Source of the DNA: Chromera velia
Taxonomy: Eukaryota > Sar > Chromeraceae
Direction: 5' to 3'
DNA length: 38,773 nucleotides
Assembly (NCBI GenBank): GCA_018398765.1
Contig: JAHBMJ010000981.1
Coordinates: forward strand, 1 to 38,773
The notes beneath the pieces were generated by a model. It ran no database searches and was not told the origin of the DNA. It worked only from the letters and a program-made list of their open reading frames with translations. Made by a program: the position numbers and the translations under genes. Each line of letters starts with the position of its first letter. The stretch's first letter is position 1. This document shows, one piece after another, positions 22,801 to 32,806 of this stretch.

Positions 22801-24660
22801 TCGCCCCTGCGTCTCTCTTGAAGAGGATGGTGAACAAGGGAGCAGATCTGTCTGCGGAGGATGAGGTGGGTGGGTCTCCGTCTACATTTCCTTCTATCCT
22901 TCGTTGCATCAGGAAGGGACTCGGGGGGGGGCGTGCAAGGGAGGAGCCAATTAAGTGCAGGCAATTTGATGACAAAAACAAAAACACCAGCTGAAAAAAG
23001 GAGGGGCGGGGGCTGAGTGAGAGTTAAACGATGATTGATGTGCAGGCTTCGTGAGAAGAGAGAGAGAGAAACGAACACCACATTTGACGGGCTTTCGTGA
23101 AAGAAGCTCGTGTGTCCTGGATCTGACTTTCTCTTCTGAAAATTGTTCTCACTTCTTCACGCAAGGGAAAAGATTTAGAAGAAAAAAAAGAAAAAGCGGT
23201 TCAGCTTACCTCACATGTTTTCGATCTTCAATGAAAGAAAACGGAAGAAACACTCATGTAGCATCCCTCCACCTCTCTTTCCCTTAAATTTCCTTTTCGC
23301 GTTCCCCTTCTTTCTGCAGAACGGCATGAAAGGTCTGATGATCTGCTGCAAGAGATTATTTTCATACAGAATTATTTTCCCTTTGTATACAACAAAATAA
23401 AATACAAAAAAAAAAAACGCATGCTCTCTTTCTTTCTGCAGAACGGCATGAATGGTCTGATGATCTGCTGCAAGAGAGGCCACTTGGAGGCAGCCGTGCA
23501 GATGATCAACCAGGGCGTGGACGTCAACAGAAAGTCCAAGCAGGTCGGCAGTCTGTAAGCAAGTCTTCTGGTTAGTTGGTCTGGCCGGCTATCGCTCGAT
23601 TTCACCCGTTCATTCATTATTCTCACAGTCGCTTCCTCTTTGAAGATTCAGCCACACGCACTTTCATTCCGGTTTTCATCGTTCACAAAAAAGGACTAAC
23701 TACGTTCCCTTCCCTTTCGGCTTGTCGAACGTGCTTGCATGCATGCAGCATCACATCATTTTTCCTTCCTGAGCGTTCTGTTGTTGGTTAATTGCAGACC
23801 GGACAGACGGCCCTCCACTGCGCGGTGGCCTGCATGGAGCTGGACCAGAGAAAGCCGTTGGTCAAGCTGCTCATTGAACACGGAGCCAACCCTCTGAGAA
23901 GCGATTTCGTTAGTCTCCTTTTTGTGTCTTTGTTTGTTTGTTTGTTTGTTGTTTGTTTGTTTGTTTCTTTCTTTCTTTCTTTCCTTTCTTTCTTACTTTC
24001 CATGTTTCTTTGTGTCTTTTAAATCTGTCTTTGCTTGATGCATTATGGTTGCAATGGAAGCCGCGGTGCAAATAACTTGTTTTTCGCAAATCGTTTGTGT
24101 GCCTTCACGGGCTGGTGGGAGGTCCTATTTTGAACACATTTGCCTGCCATTAAGTGGAGACATACATGGTGTGCGGTTCCATCTCGTGATTAGGATGAGG
24201 CCCTTTTCCAGCTCACTGTCGTTCCGTGTGTGAATCTGTTGTCCTTCCGCCGTTCAACCGGTCAGCCCTTTGTGCGACTTTTTTCCTCGTCTTACTCGTC
24301 TTATTGATTTTGGTCGCTTCCTTCCGTCTTTTGCAGAACGGGCGCTCCGCTCTGGACGTTGCTCGTGAGAGACAGCTCTACGGGGAGGTGCAGTACCTCG
24401 AGGGGGTGATTGAGGAGAGGGGATTCCAGGCAGACCCCGAGGACGAGAGAGCGAGACTCCACAGAACCTCCAGCGTGCCCGTCTCCAGAACGGGATCCGC
24501 GGGAGGCTCTGCGGAGTGGCTGGGAGGTCCTTCGGCTTCTTTTGAGGTTCGGGAGAGGGAGACCAAGAGGACGGAAAGAACTCTGTCCCTCCCTGAAGGC
24601 GCACAGATCCCCGCTCAGGCAGCAGAGGCCAGGGACAGACCGGCAGGACGTGCGCAGTAA
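19075..24660 (+). CDS. PH-like and ankyrin-repeat protein, 12 exons
   Basis: Exons 19075-19137, 19332-19619, 19972-20007, 20292-20396, 20683-20925, 21363-21464, 21949-22047, 22367-22486, 22761-22865, 23442-23543, 23798-23908 and 24337-24660 give 565 aa, and every intron is in phase 0. Residues 17-115 look like a PH-type fold: a basic strand with KLGRLMQRPVTRTF, then a C-terminal helix FESMEGLYEFLGYL. A helical region (about 130-245) follows. Exons 6, 7 and 9-12 each encode one ankyrin repeat (for example NTLLHLATKADDTELVNLLL and TGQTALHCAVACMELDQRKP), while exon 8 is a basic insert of 40 residues. The tail is Arg/Ser/Glu-rich. The likely role is a membrane-associated scaffold that binds phosphoinositide and protein partners; this is inferred from domains only. 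Exon 3 is a 36-nt microexon. Confidence 0.85.
19138..19170. repeat. GTTCA pentanucleotide array at the exon 1 donor
   Basis: The intron begins GTCAGTTCAGTTCAG and continues with TTCAG units for about 33 bases, so the array starts at the 5' splice site itself. Confidence 0.9.
19771..19865. repeat. Alternating (CT)n and (GT)n microsatellite
   Basis: Two CT runs, each followed by a GT run, in intron 2 of the ankyrin gene. Confidence 0.95.
21051..21124. repeat. 37-bp tandem duplication in ankyrin gene intron 5
   Basis: Copies at 21051-21087 and 21088-21124 begin GCATCGGAA(C/G)TGGGTACAG and differ at one position. Confidence 0.9.
21589..21604 (+). pseudogene. Duplicated donor-side edge of ankyrin exon 6
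   Basis: The 16 bases AACGCACGCGGAACGG at 21450-21465 (the last 15 bases of exon 6 plus the first intron G) recur at 21589-21604. In the copy the next base is A instead of T, so the GT donor is broken. A chance match of this length so close by is unlikely, but the copy is short. Confidence 0.55.
23308..23355 (+). pseudogene. Truncated copy of the ankyrin exon 10 acceptor and 5' edge
   Basis: The CTTTCTGCAG acceptor and the first 36 bases of exon 10 (23442-23477) are repeated 122 bases upstream at 23320-23355, with one substitution (AAT to AAA). After AAGAGA the copy runs into unrelated AT-rich sequence and reaches TAA in frame about 40 bases on. If spliced in, it would truncate the protein after the third ankyrin repeat. 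Confidence 0.8.
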
Positions 24661-26570
24661 AGAGGAGGAGGGAATGCATGATCGAATTTGGAGAAATTAT
24701 ATGGATGATTTGGTTCTTTATTTGGGCATGAAAGCACGCCCTTTCTGATCGCTTCTTGTTCTTAATTGTTGACTGTGAGTGCGTGCCTGTGAGTGCGATG
24801 GTGTTTGTGTCGATGTCCATCCATTTGTGTGATTGCCCCTTTTTAGCCTGCACGTTGCGTTAATTCGTGTTGCACGCTTTGTCTGAGTGCACATGTCCAT
24901 CCATGTCGAGAACGACTGACTAACTGCATGACCATGCATGCATCTGAATGACGTAAGTGTTTGAATGTCTCAATTGGAATGCATGATGTCGCCGCCTGAG
25001 TGCACGAGTGGGGGGGAGAAGGAGAGAGCCCTTACATTGGAATGCATGTATGTCAAGCAAGATGCTTGCTGGCGCCCGATCGTGATCATGTTTTGGGTCG
25101 ACCTGGTCTGTGCATGAGTGTGCCACCAGGCGTCATCCCGGCAGACTTACACAGACAGCCCGATCCTCTGTATGCCCCGCGATACAGGCGTTGACCAAGC
25201 GCTGCAGCCTTCTCCCTTTCTCTCACCATGCTGTACTCAAGTGCTGGTGCTGCCCTGGCCCTGCTGTAAGTCAAACATCATGTTATTAGTATGACATCAC
25301 TCGTTACAAAAGTTATTTCTCTGGTTATTTCTACATATATTGCATTCATCAGATTAAATTATCATCAATCATTGGGAGGTGATCGATTTTGTCGGCGCAT
25401 GATGTCACCATCGTTATTTGGCGGTTATCAATATGCATTGATCATGACTCATGCGGCATATTATAAATAATTTAAATTAGGTATGTACTAGGATGTGTAA
25501 CGGGTAGTAGCGGGCAGCAAATCGAATTTGACTAAGATGCTGCAGGTAGCTGCAGGCCGGGATAAGCAAAAATCTAGGCAAGGATAAAAGAGATATAAGT
25601 GATCCTAGAAGTGATCGATGTTCAGCTAGATGTTCAGCGACCATCTCTATTGAGTTGAATCAAAAAATTATACAGAAATTTCACTTTAAAATGTAATAGA
25701 TACTATGTGATAATGTATGAGGTTAAAGCCGGTGAGCCATATAGGCTCAGGCCAACCTAGTATTTCCTGCATAGATTCGATCCCTCGACCTAGGCCCCAC
25801 TAGGGCATTTGCATGGACCAAAGCCTAGCTAGGGCGGAAATAGAAATAGAAACAGAGGGTAGCTCCACCCTCAAGCAACGAGCGTTAAAAACTACCTGCA
25901 TCGGAACAGACTTGCAGTGGCAGGGGAAACGACCGAAAGGGAAGATAAAGCCAGAAAGGCAGACCAAAAAAGAGAAGCAAAAGAATGCATCCACGTTAGA
26001 CTGAGAAATGGTAAGGAGTGCAGTCCACAGGGTAAGAACCCTACGGAACACTTCCCTAGATACCAACTCCTGAGGAAGGGCTCGGCTGCTGAGCACAGTG
26101 GACAGTGGAGAAGGAATACACACAAGATTAAACGAGAATCAGACGAGACGCAGGCATAGTGACTTCGCTTCCCTGGGGTTAACTAGACTAACTAGAGTAT
26201 GGTACCTATAGTAGTCCTATCAGTCTCTCCTGTCCTTCGGTAAGACGAAAGGTTAACTCCGTGGGGCACGATATATTTTTTAGGCAATGAAATTATAAGT
26301 AAAAAACCGGACAGGAAACAGAAAGAGAAAGAAAAGAGAAGAGATGAAAAGAAGATGAGAAAGAGAAAAACAGAGAAACTTCCCAAAAAAGCTGTATCCA
26401 CGCCGCGTGGATACGAGCGCCCCGCCCCCCTGCGTCTGTGCAAGCTTAAGCACGTCCTCTCCGCGCGTTTCACGTTTCTTTCTCTGTTACATTCTAGCTC
26501 TGAACCCACCCCATACACTCAAACGGAGAAAAATAGGAAACAACCATTTAGAGGCAATCAGATCAAGACT
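24661..26570. other. Intergenic region, partly AT-rich, with unidentified repeats
   Basis: 24661-25270 is downstream flank of the ankyrin gene, rich in TGCATG and GTGAGTG words. 25270-25720 is AT-rich. 25720-26570 returns to mixed composition with an inverted pair GGTGAGCC/GGCTCAGG, a CCTAGCTAGGG palindromic block and a long purine tract (about 26300-26390) that could belong to a retroelement, but I see no reverse transcriptase or integrase motif. No gene is supported. Confidence 0.5.
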
Positions 26571-26909
26571 TTACCGTTTACAAAGGCAAGTTAAAATTAC
26601 TCGTGCGCCGGCAACAGCCTGAGGGTGTTTCTTGAGAAGGAGTATGAAAATCTCTCTTACTTTCTTTTCGTTCTCACACACCGCCCGTCCTAACTGTTGC
26701 TTTGCCATCTGTTGTACCCACACGATCAAGTCCGACTCAGAGCGTGCGTCAGACTCTCTTACTTCCTCCAAAAGCCTATCCATGCGTCTTTTTTCCATTT
26801 CCATCCCTTTGTATTCTGTCAACTTATGAACAACATCATTCAATTTACCCCGTCCATGCATGTCAAAGGAGAAGTGCTCGCAGACAGACTCTACCTCCCT
26901 GTTTGAAAC
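26571..26909 (-). CDS. Partial coiled-coil protein, hypothetical
   Basis: A minus-strand frame stays open from the edge of the poly-C run and gap (about 26909) to a stop at 26571, about 112 codons. The composition is helix-forming and charged, for example KRRMDRLLEEVRESD and VCENEKKVREIFILLLKKH, consistent with a coiled coil. No family is recognised. The 5' part would lie in or beyond the N gap. It could equally be a chance frame or a fragment of a mobile element. Confidence 0.3.
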   Translation of the reverse strand, partial: VSNREVESVCEHFSFDMHGRGKLNDVVHKLTEYKGMEMEKRRMDRLLEEVRESDARSESDLIVWVQQMAKQQLGRAVCENEKKVREIFILLLKKHPQAVAGARVILTCLCKR

Positions 26910-26925
26910 TCCCCCCCCCCCCCCC

Positions 26926-27020
26926 NNNNNNNNNNNNNNNNNNNNNNNNNNNNNNNNNNNNNNNNNNNNNNNNNNNNNNNNNNNNNNNNNNNNNNNNNNN
27001 NNNNNNNNNNNNNNNNNNNN
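26926..27020. other. Assembly gap (95 N)
   Basis: The run of N follows directly after 15 consecutive C (26911-26925), so the assembly stopped in a homopolymer. The true gap length is not known from the sequence. Confidence 0.99.
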
Positions 27021-28385
27021 AGTAGTGTATGGGCAATTGGCCTAACGTTGGCCTCCGAACAGAGCAGCCTCCTAGAGATCTCAAGAGGTCGAACCATAGG
27101 AACTCGCCGCCCGCTTGAGCCGGTCTATCCTCCCATGACAAGACGGGCCAAGCGCTGTCTAGACGGATGTTCAATTTGGAAGACCGAAGGCCTCACTCCG
27201 TTGGGGAAAACACGCCCTTGTCCTGCCTGCCCTCCCCTACCCTGTCGGCCCTCTTTCTACAGCTTAATATCATCTATCTCTTTCTGCAGGGAACGGGAGG
27301 TTGCGATAAACCAGTCGTCCAACTATTTTTGTGTCTCCCTACCTCTCCTTTCGACAGTAAGCTTTCTTCTCATTGCTGTTTTCTCACCCAGGCCTGAGTG
27401 CACCCCCGCATCAGAGAAGAATTCAGGAGCAAAAGGTCCAACCAACAGCTTGACAGATCTTCACCATTCTCTGTAAAAGCCATCCTTGTAAAGATCTAAA
27501 AATCCGGTTAGTACACAGTGGGATGTTAAGGAGAGGCTGTGTAAAAATCCCCGTACTCTTTCTGTCAAGAAAGCCCATTTTGCCCCTCTGCCAGATGGTC
27601 TCAGATCGGAACGAGAAAGCCATTTAGATAAAAGAAAATTTCCCTCTGGAAAAATGATGCCGCGTATGCTTTTCCTTCAATTGTAAACCGTTTACGGCAC
27701 AGGCTAGACCTGTGCGGGCCGGCCAGGGAGGTCTGATGCGTCTAGACGCTTTCCTTAGGAGCTGCACATCGGACATTCAGCATTGAGGCGGGAAGCCAAT
27801 CCTCCGGACATAAATCCTAATCCTAATCCTATCGGGCAAAGGCCAGAGATGAAAAGGGAGGGGACACGAAACGAATTGAAATGTGTAAACATGCATGAAA
27901 TAGTGATAAGTCACTGGCACTGACGACAAACTTGAATGCTTTACACTATATTCGACAAATCTAACTAATTGAAATCTTATACTCTTATTTTATATATCTA
28001 AGTTACACTTTAAGTTAGAGTTCCATGATCTAATAGATACGTTGGAAGTGTTACATCTAGTGTCACATCCGCTAGCGCCGCCAGGAATTTAGCGTATTTT
28101 AATTTTTAAAACACACCAATATCTTCGTGATTCTTCCAGACATCACCGATCGTCACCGTACATCTCTACAAACTCCTAGTAAGCCCACACCACTTCTGTA
28201 TCCACCCCCACTCTTCCAACCCCCACCCAGACCCAACTGAAGGTTTCTATCATAAATTCTGTGCCCCTCCAGCAGACAGGAACAAAAACGACCACTCCCC
28301 CAGCTGTCCTACCTGACGCCTAATTCTACCAACGACTACCCCCTCACACTTCTGACAAACGCATCTGCCCCCCTCCCCCCCTAGC
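27021..28385. other. Intergenic region without a supported gene
   Basis: 27021-27900 is of mixed composition with short frames on both strands, none recognisable. 27900-28130 is AT-rich. 28130-28385 is C-rich and probably holds the 3' untranslated part of the minus-strand NAE1-like gene. A CCTAAT triplet-like stretch near 27815 is too short to be telomeric. Confidence 0.55.
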
Positions 28386-30200
28386 TCACGGCACAGCAGG
28401 ACGGAGGAAGTCCACCACCGACCCACGAGGGAAATTCCCGTCCCACGCAAACGTTCCGAGTACAGGCTGGTACTGCCTAGTGATCAACTTCACTGCCTCC
28501 TGAGAGGCCACTCCCCCAAAATACGCCGCAGTCACGTGAATCTCTGCCCCCCCTCCCCTAACCACCTCTCTCACGGCCTTTTCCAAATATTTCTGTGGCG
28601 TCTCTGCTGGTACTCCTTCACCCGTGTCCTGCATGGAGTCAGGATCAGCGGCCCCATTCGCCTCCCCCTCCTCCCCGTCCCCCTCAACTACACCGAAGGG
28701 CCGGTTCAACATTTCCTCTTCCACCATCAGATGGCTGAGGATCTCTCTCAATTCCTTCATCACCTCATTCTTATCCTCCTCAAGCAAACTCTCCTCGTGC
28801 TCTTGACCAGGGGGGTACACGGAGAGATCACCAGGGAAACGCCCCTGGCGAGTGCGGAATCGCTCTGCTGCCCAAAACGCTAGATAGGTAGAAACTGTGC
28901 TCGAATCATCCCCCAACGCTTCTGCAAACGCCTCTCTCGCCTCCTCTCCCGACCCCTCCCCCGCGTAACTCTCCACACTGTATTCCTCCTCAATGCTGCG
29001 GGTGCCAAACACCTCAGCCTGCAGAGCGTTTTTGCAAAAGTTCTCGACGTATTCTTTCGAGACAAATGGATTCTGGTGATTCATTCGGGCGCTCTCCCCG
29101 AGCTCAAACGCAATCTCATCCAAATGCGCGTAGATGGCACTCATGTCGCCCTGTGCACGGGCGGCAAAGGTCTGCTGCAACCCAACAAAGGACTGCGTGT
29201 CTGCGTGCATATCGGGGATCCTGCCCGACAAGGGGAGCTTTCCCTGCGTGGCGTTTTTGAATCGGGACAGGGCTGCTGCGACAAGCCAAAAGGGAGTCAA
29301 CGCCCCCTCTTCCTTCAGTCGGAACAGAGCAGACTTGTCAGCAACACAATCCAACACCTTCCCTATCCCGTCAGGCACTTCGTATTTGGAATAACTGACG
29401 AAATGGTTGTCGAGTGCTTCTTCAAAATTCATTTCCCCCTCCTTCCTTCTCATCCCCCTGAGGATATTCTTGAACTCATCTTTCTCTGCCCTAGTCTTTG
29501 GAATCCTCCCCTCCTCCCCCCCGTGATGTGCTTGGAAGATCTCTAGTGCCTTGATATGGAGGACCAACCAGGGCACGTGCCCATGGTCCATATTTTCCAT
29601 CTCGTCTAAGTTCTTCTCTTTGCAGTAAGCGGCAAGCTCAGAGAAGGGCTCGGTGATTCGGAGGTCTCTGATCTCTCTGTCACCCTTTGTCTCGACCACA
29701 CAGTGGCATCGGACGGAGGTGCGAATGGCCCCCATGAGGCCACTCGCACGGAGCCACATGAGAGGCACATCATACTTGTGACAAACGTTCCCGAGGGAAA
29801 TGGCAGATGTCAGGTCGAGCTGTGAGGCAATCACGAGCGCGTACTGCTTCAGCAGCGCAGGCTCCTCACACAATTTCTGCACGTACGCAGAGGGAGCTCC
29901 CTTTATGGCCTGCCCCGCCACGTCCGGGTTCATCTCCAGTAACAGAGCAGTGGCTACCTCGGCACGGGAACGGCCGACCGAGTCCTGGGTGACGAAGAAA
30001 TTGTCGCACAGGTCTGTATGGTCGACCATATGATCGTCAACTAACGTGAACTTCCCCACACCAGGGAGCACAATATTTTTCAACGTCTCGGTGCCACAAG
30101 GCCCGGCCCCCAAAACCAAAATGTGAGCTTCAGAGAGAGCCTTCTGCCCGTGAGAGCCCCACAGGCGAATCTGGCGATCGTATTTGTTGTCTGTCGCCAT
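28386..30200 (-). CDS. NAE1: NEDD8-activating enzyme E1 regulatory subunit, intronless
   Basis: A 604-residue single exon. The start KYDRQIRLWGSHGQKAL and the nucleotide-fold loop VLGAGPCGTETLKN, then FTLVDD and DNFFV, are diagnostic of the APPBP1/AXR1/ULA1 family, which pairs with UBA3 to adenylate and transfer NEDD8 for cullin modification. Later landmarks include HVPWLVLH, GRIPKTRAEKDEF, NFEEA, GRIPDMHADTQ, GRFPG and the C-terminal AAYFGGVASQEAVKLITRQ. Human NAE1 is 534 aa; the extra length lies mainly in an acidic stretch near residues 470-540. GxGxxG is intact here, whereas the human subunit has lost it. No catalytic Cys is expected, as that lies on UBA3. The lack of introns contrasts with the neighbours and may indicate a retrocopy or old intron loss. 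The frame is intact. Confidence 0.93.
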   Translation of the reverse strand: MATDNKYDRQIRLWGSHGQKALSEAHILVLGAGPCGTETLKNIVLPGVGKFTLVDDHMVDHTDLCDNFFVTQDSVGRSRAEVATALLLEMNPDVAGQAIKGAPSAYVQKLCEEPALLKQYALVIASQLDLTSAISLGNVCHKYDVPLMWLRASGLMGAIRTSVRCHCVVETKGDREIRDLRITEPFSELAAYCKEKNLDEMENMDHGHVPWLVLHIKALEIFQAHHGGEEGRIPKTRAEKDEFKNILRGMRRKEGEMNFEEALDNHFVSYSKYEVPDGIGKVLDCVADKSALFRLKEEGALTPFWLVAAALSRFKNATQGKLPLSGRIPDMHADTQSFVGLQQTFAARAQGDMSAIYAHLDEIAFELGESARMNHQNPFVSKEYVENFCKNALQAEVFGTRSIEEEYSVESYAGEGSGEEAREAFAEALGDDSSTVSTYLAFWAAERFRTRQGRFPGDLSVYPPGQEHEESLLEEDKNEVMKELREILSHLMVEEEMLNRPFGVVEGDGEEGEANGAADPDSMQDTGEGVPAETPQKYLEKAVREVVRGGGAEIHVTAAYFGGVASQEAVKLITRQYQPVLGTFAWDGNFPRGSVVDFLRPAVP

Positions 30201-30879
30201 TTTTGAGAACTCAACTCAGCAGACTTGCTTGCACAAAGACTATGCGCGGAGAGTCCCGAGCTTTCAATGAGGACGTTTTCAGTGGAGAGACGAGGAGAAA
30301 ATCCAGAAGCCACCAGCCAGCAGAGAACTGGTTACTGCGTGACTTTTGCCGACTTCCTCTGCAGCCGGGGACTCTGCCGGAAATGCTGTATCCCGACTGA
30401 AAGACAAAGGCGAGAGTGTTGGAATTTCTAAGGCGGAGGGAACTCCGTTGAATGATTGACTCAGATCGAGACGTATCGAGACCAAGAAGCTAGTCGTCTT
30501 GTTATTTTTTTGGAGACGGCTCATGCGTGCCGCGTCTGAAAAGAACCTTTTTGTGTCTCCCATGCGTTCAGCAGAACCTTTCAAGAAAGTTTTTGTGTCT
30601 CCTCTCGCCGTCTCCACCAGGCCGTCTCTAGCCTCTCAAAGAGTTTCATCGATCAGTTTTCATCATCATTGTTTTCATAACGTAAGAGTGGCACCCACGT
30701 GCACTGAATGAAGCTGAAAGATGGTGCAAACTTCGTGATTATGTACAGAAAGGATAAGTCCTGCAGGTATAAAGTTTGATCACACGAAGAATCCTTGCCG
30801 GCAGGTACGTGGCATCAAACACATCTTCCTCCTGACTTGCCTTCAGTCGTCACTTTCCCCCCCTCAGTGAATAGTCAAA
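30201..30879. promoter_or_regulatory. Divergent intergenic region of NAE1-like and hydroxylase genes
   Basis: 679 bases separate the two head-to-head start codons. The block TTTTTGTGTCTCC occurs twice (about 30549 and 30590), and an inverted pair GGAGACGGC/GCCGTCTCC lies about 95 bases apart (near 30512 and 30606). No TATA box is clear. Confidence 0.45.
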
Positions 30880-31480
30880 ATGGTTCTCGTTGATATGGAA
30901 AAAGTCAGCAACTCGTTCAAGGTCAGGTTCCTGCAGCAAGTGCAGGCGCAGAGCCCGGAGGAAAAGATCAAGGTGGACCGGCATGAGAGCACACTCGCAC
31001 TGGTGTATAGCAGGAGAGACGGGTACCCTGATGAGTGCCCGATGCAGAAGAAGGCCAGGGTCTTCACTCCAAATTTCTGGGCTCTACACCAGGCACTCCC
31101 AGAGAGTGTCCTGGGCACGCTGGGTCGCATTGTGCACTCTGGCACCTTCGAGCACAGCAAGTCAGTCCTTAACCTGCAAGTCTATGTATCCACATGCGCT
31201 GACTCGAAAACGTCTTAGTCTAAGGGAGCTGGCCTGCGGTGTTAGATAATGGACATCGTTCCCGAGCCTCCTTTTTCCGTGTGCAAACTCAGACTATTCT
31301 CTCTCTCTCTCTCTCTTTTGCATGTGTGTGCAGGGTGGACTTCGACAACGGAGGGAGCGCGAAGGCCGGCCAGGTCACTGGAGCGGAGAGAAGCAGCGGC
31401 ACTCTGCTGCTCCGAAAACCGCACTCAAGAGGTCGGTCTACTCATTCGTTTTCAAGGAGTGGGTCAGGGATGGGACTCCG

Positions 31481-31544
<64 letters not shown>

Positions 31545-32113
31545 TTGCCCGTCTCTGTCTAAAAAAGGACAAAACGAAAGAAGAAAGATGTCATATATCC
31601 TGTCTCTCTCTCCCTCCCCGCCCGCCCGCCCCCCCTCTCCCCCCCCCCTCACACACATGCGCGCGCGCGCACACACACACACACACACATACACAAACAA
31701 AACACACACAGACACACGCACGTACGCACACAGACACACGCACGTACGCACACAGACACGCACACGCACACTCGCCCGCACGCGGGAGTCAGGGAGGGAG
31801 GGAGGGAGGAAGAGAGAGAGAGAAGAAGGAGAGCAAGGAAAAAAGAACGAGCAAACGAAAGGGACAGACAGAGAGGCAGACAGCAAAACGGAGAAGCAGG
31901 TAGACAGACCTACAAGCAGACAGACAAACTCATCGCTCATCTAGCAAGTGACATCCCTCCCCCCCCCCAGAGAAAAAGGTTCCAAGTTCATTCTGCTGCT
32001 GCAGACCGGAGACCTGTTGCGAGGGCTCTCCACCACGTCGAGAAATTGGCAGCGGCCCTGTTCGGCGTCTCCACTGAGTGCGTGGAACCTCTGCAGATCG
32101 TCCGGGTCTGTCC

Positions 32114-32152
<39 letters not shown>

Positions 32153-32189
32153 CTTCTGTCCGTCTGTCCGTCTGTCCGTCTGTCTGTCC

Positions 32190-32239
<50 letters not shown>

Positions 32240-32762
32240 GTCTGTCCGTCTGTCTGTCTGTCTGCCTGCCTGCCTGCCTGCCTGCCTGTCTGTCCGTCCG
32301 TCCGTCCGTCCGTCCGTCTGTCTGTCTGCCTGCCTGCCTGTCTGTCTGCCTGCCTGCCTGTCTGTCTGTCTGCCTGTCTGCCTGTCTGCCTGTCGGCCTG
32401 TCTGCCTGCCTGCCTGCCTGCCTGTCTGCCTGTGTGCCTGTCTGCCTGTCTGTCTGTCTGTCTGTGGTCTGTCTGTGGGTGTGCATGAGAGCTCTGGAGA
32501 AATCGGTTTCTTTTGAGATGCGTTTGACAATCAAGGAAAAATTGTTTTTATAGATGGGCCAGAAAGCAATTTTGTGCAGTTCTCTGAGAATGTTTGAAAG
32601 AAAATGAATTCAACTCAGCGTGCTACTCCCCTTCTGTACTCTTCTTTTGAAGCTGATCGATCGATCGATGAACTAAGCATCAAATGGGCGTGTGGAATTC
32701 GACCAAGTGAAACAGAAAAGGGTAGTCTTTCTCTTTACCGCTTTCGTTTTAGCTCGAACCCC

Positions 32763-32806
<44 letters not shown>

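Noticed and set aside
25720-26400. LTR or non-LTR retrotransposon
   Set aside because: Purine tract and short frames are present, but no reverse transcriptase, integrase, gag motif or paired LTR could be found.
27810-27835. Telomere-like CCTAAT repeats
   Set aside because: Only three units, not matching a known TTTAGGG or TTAGGG array, and located inside the window.
31948-32553. Long Cys/Ser/Leu/Val or Arg/Gln/Thr-Asp-rich open frames on both strands
   Set aside because: They are translations of the TCTG/TCCG/TGCC array. A 4-base repeat without stop words stays open in all frames, and the array sits in a hydroxylase intron.
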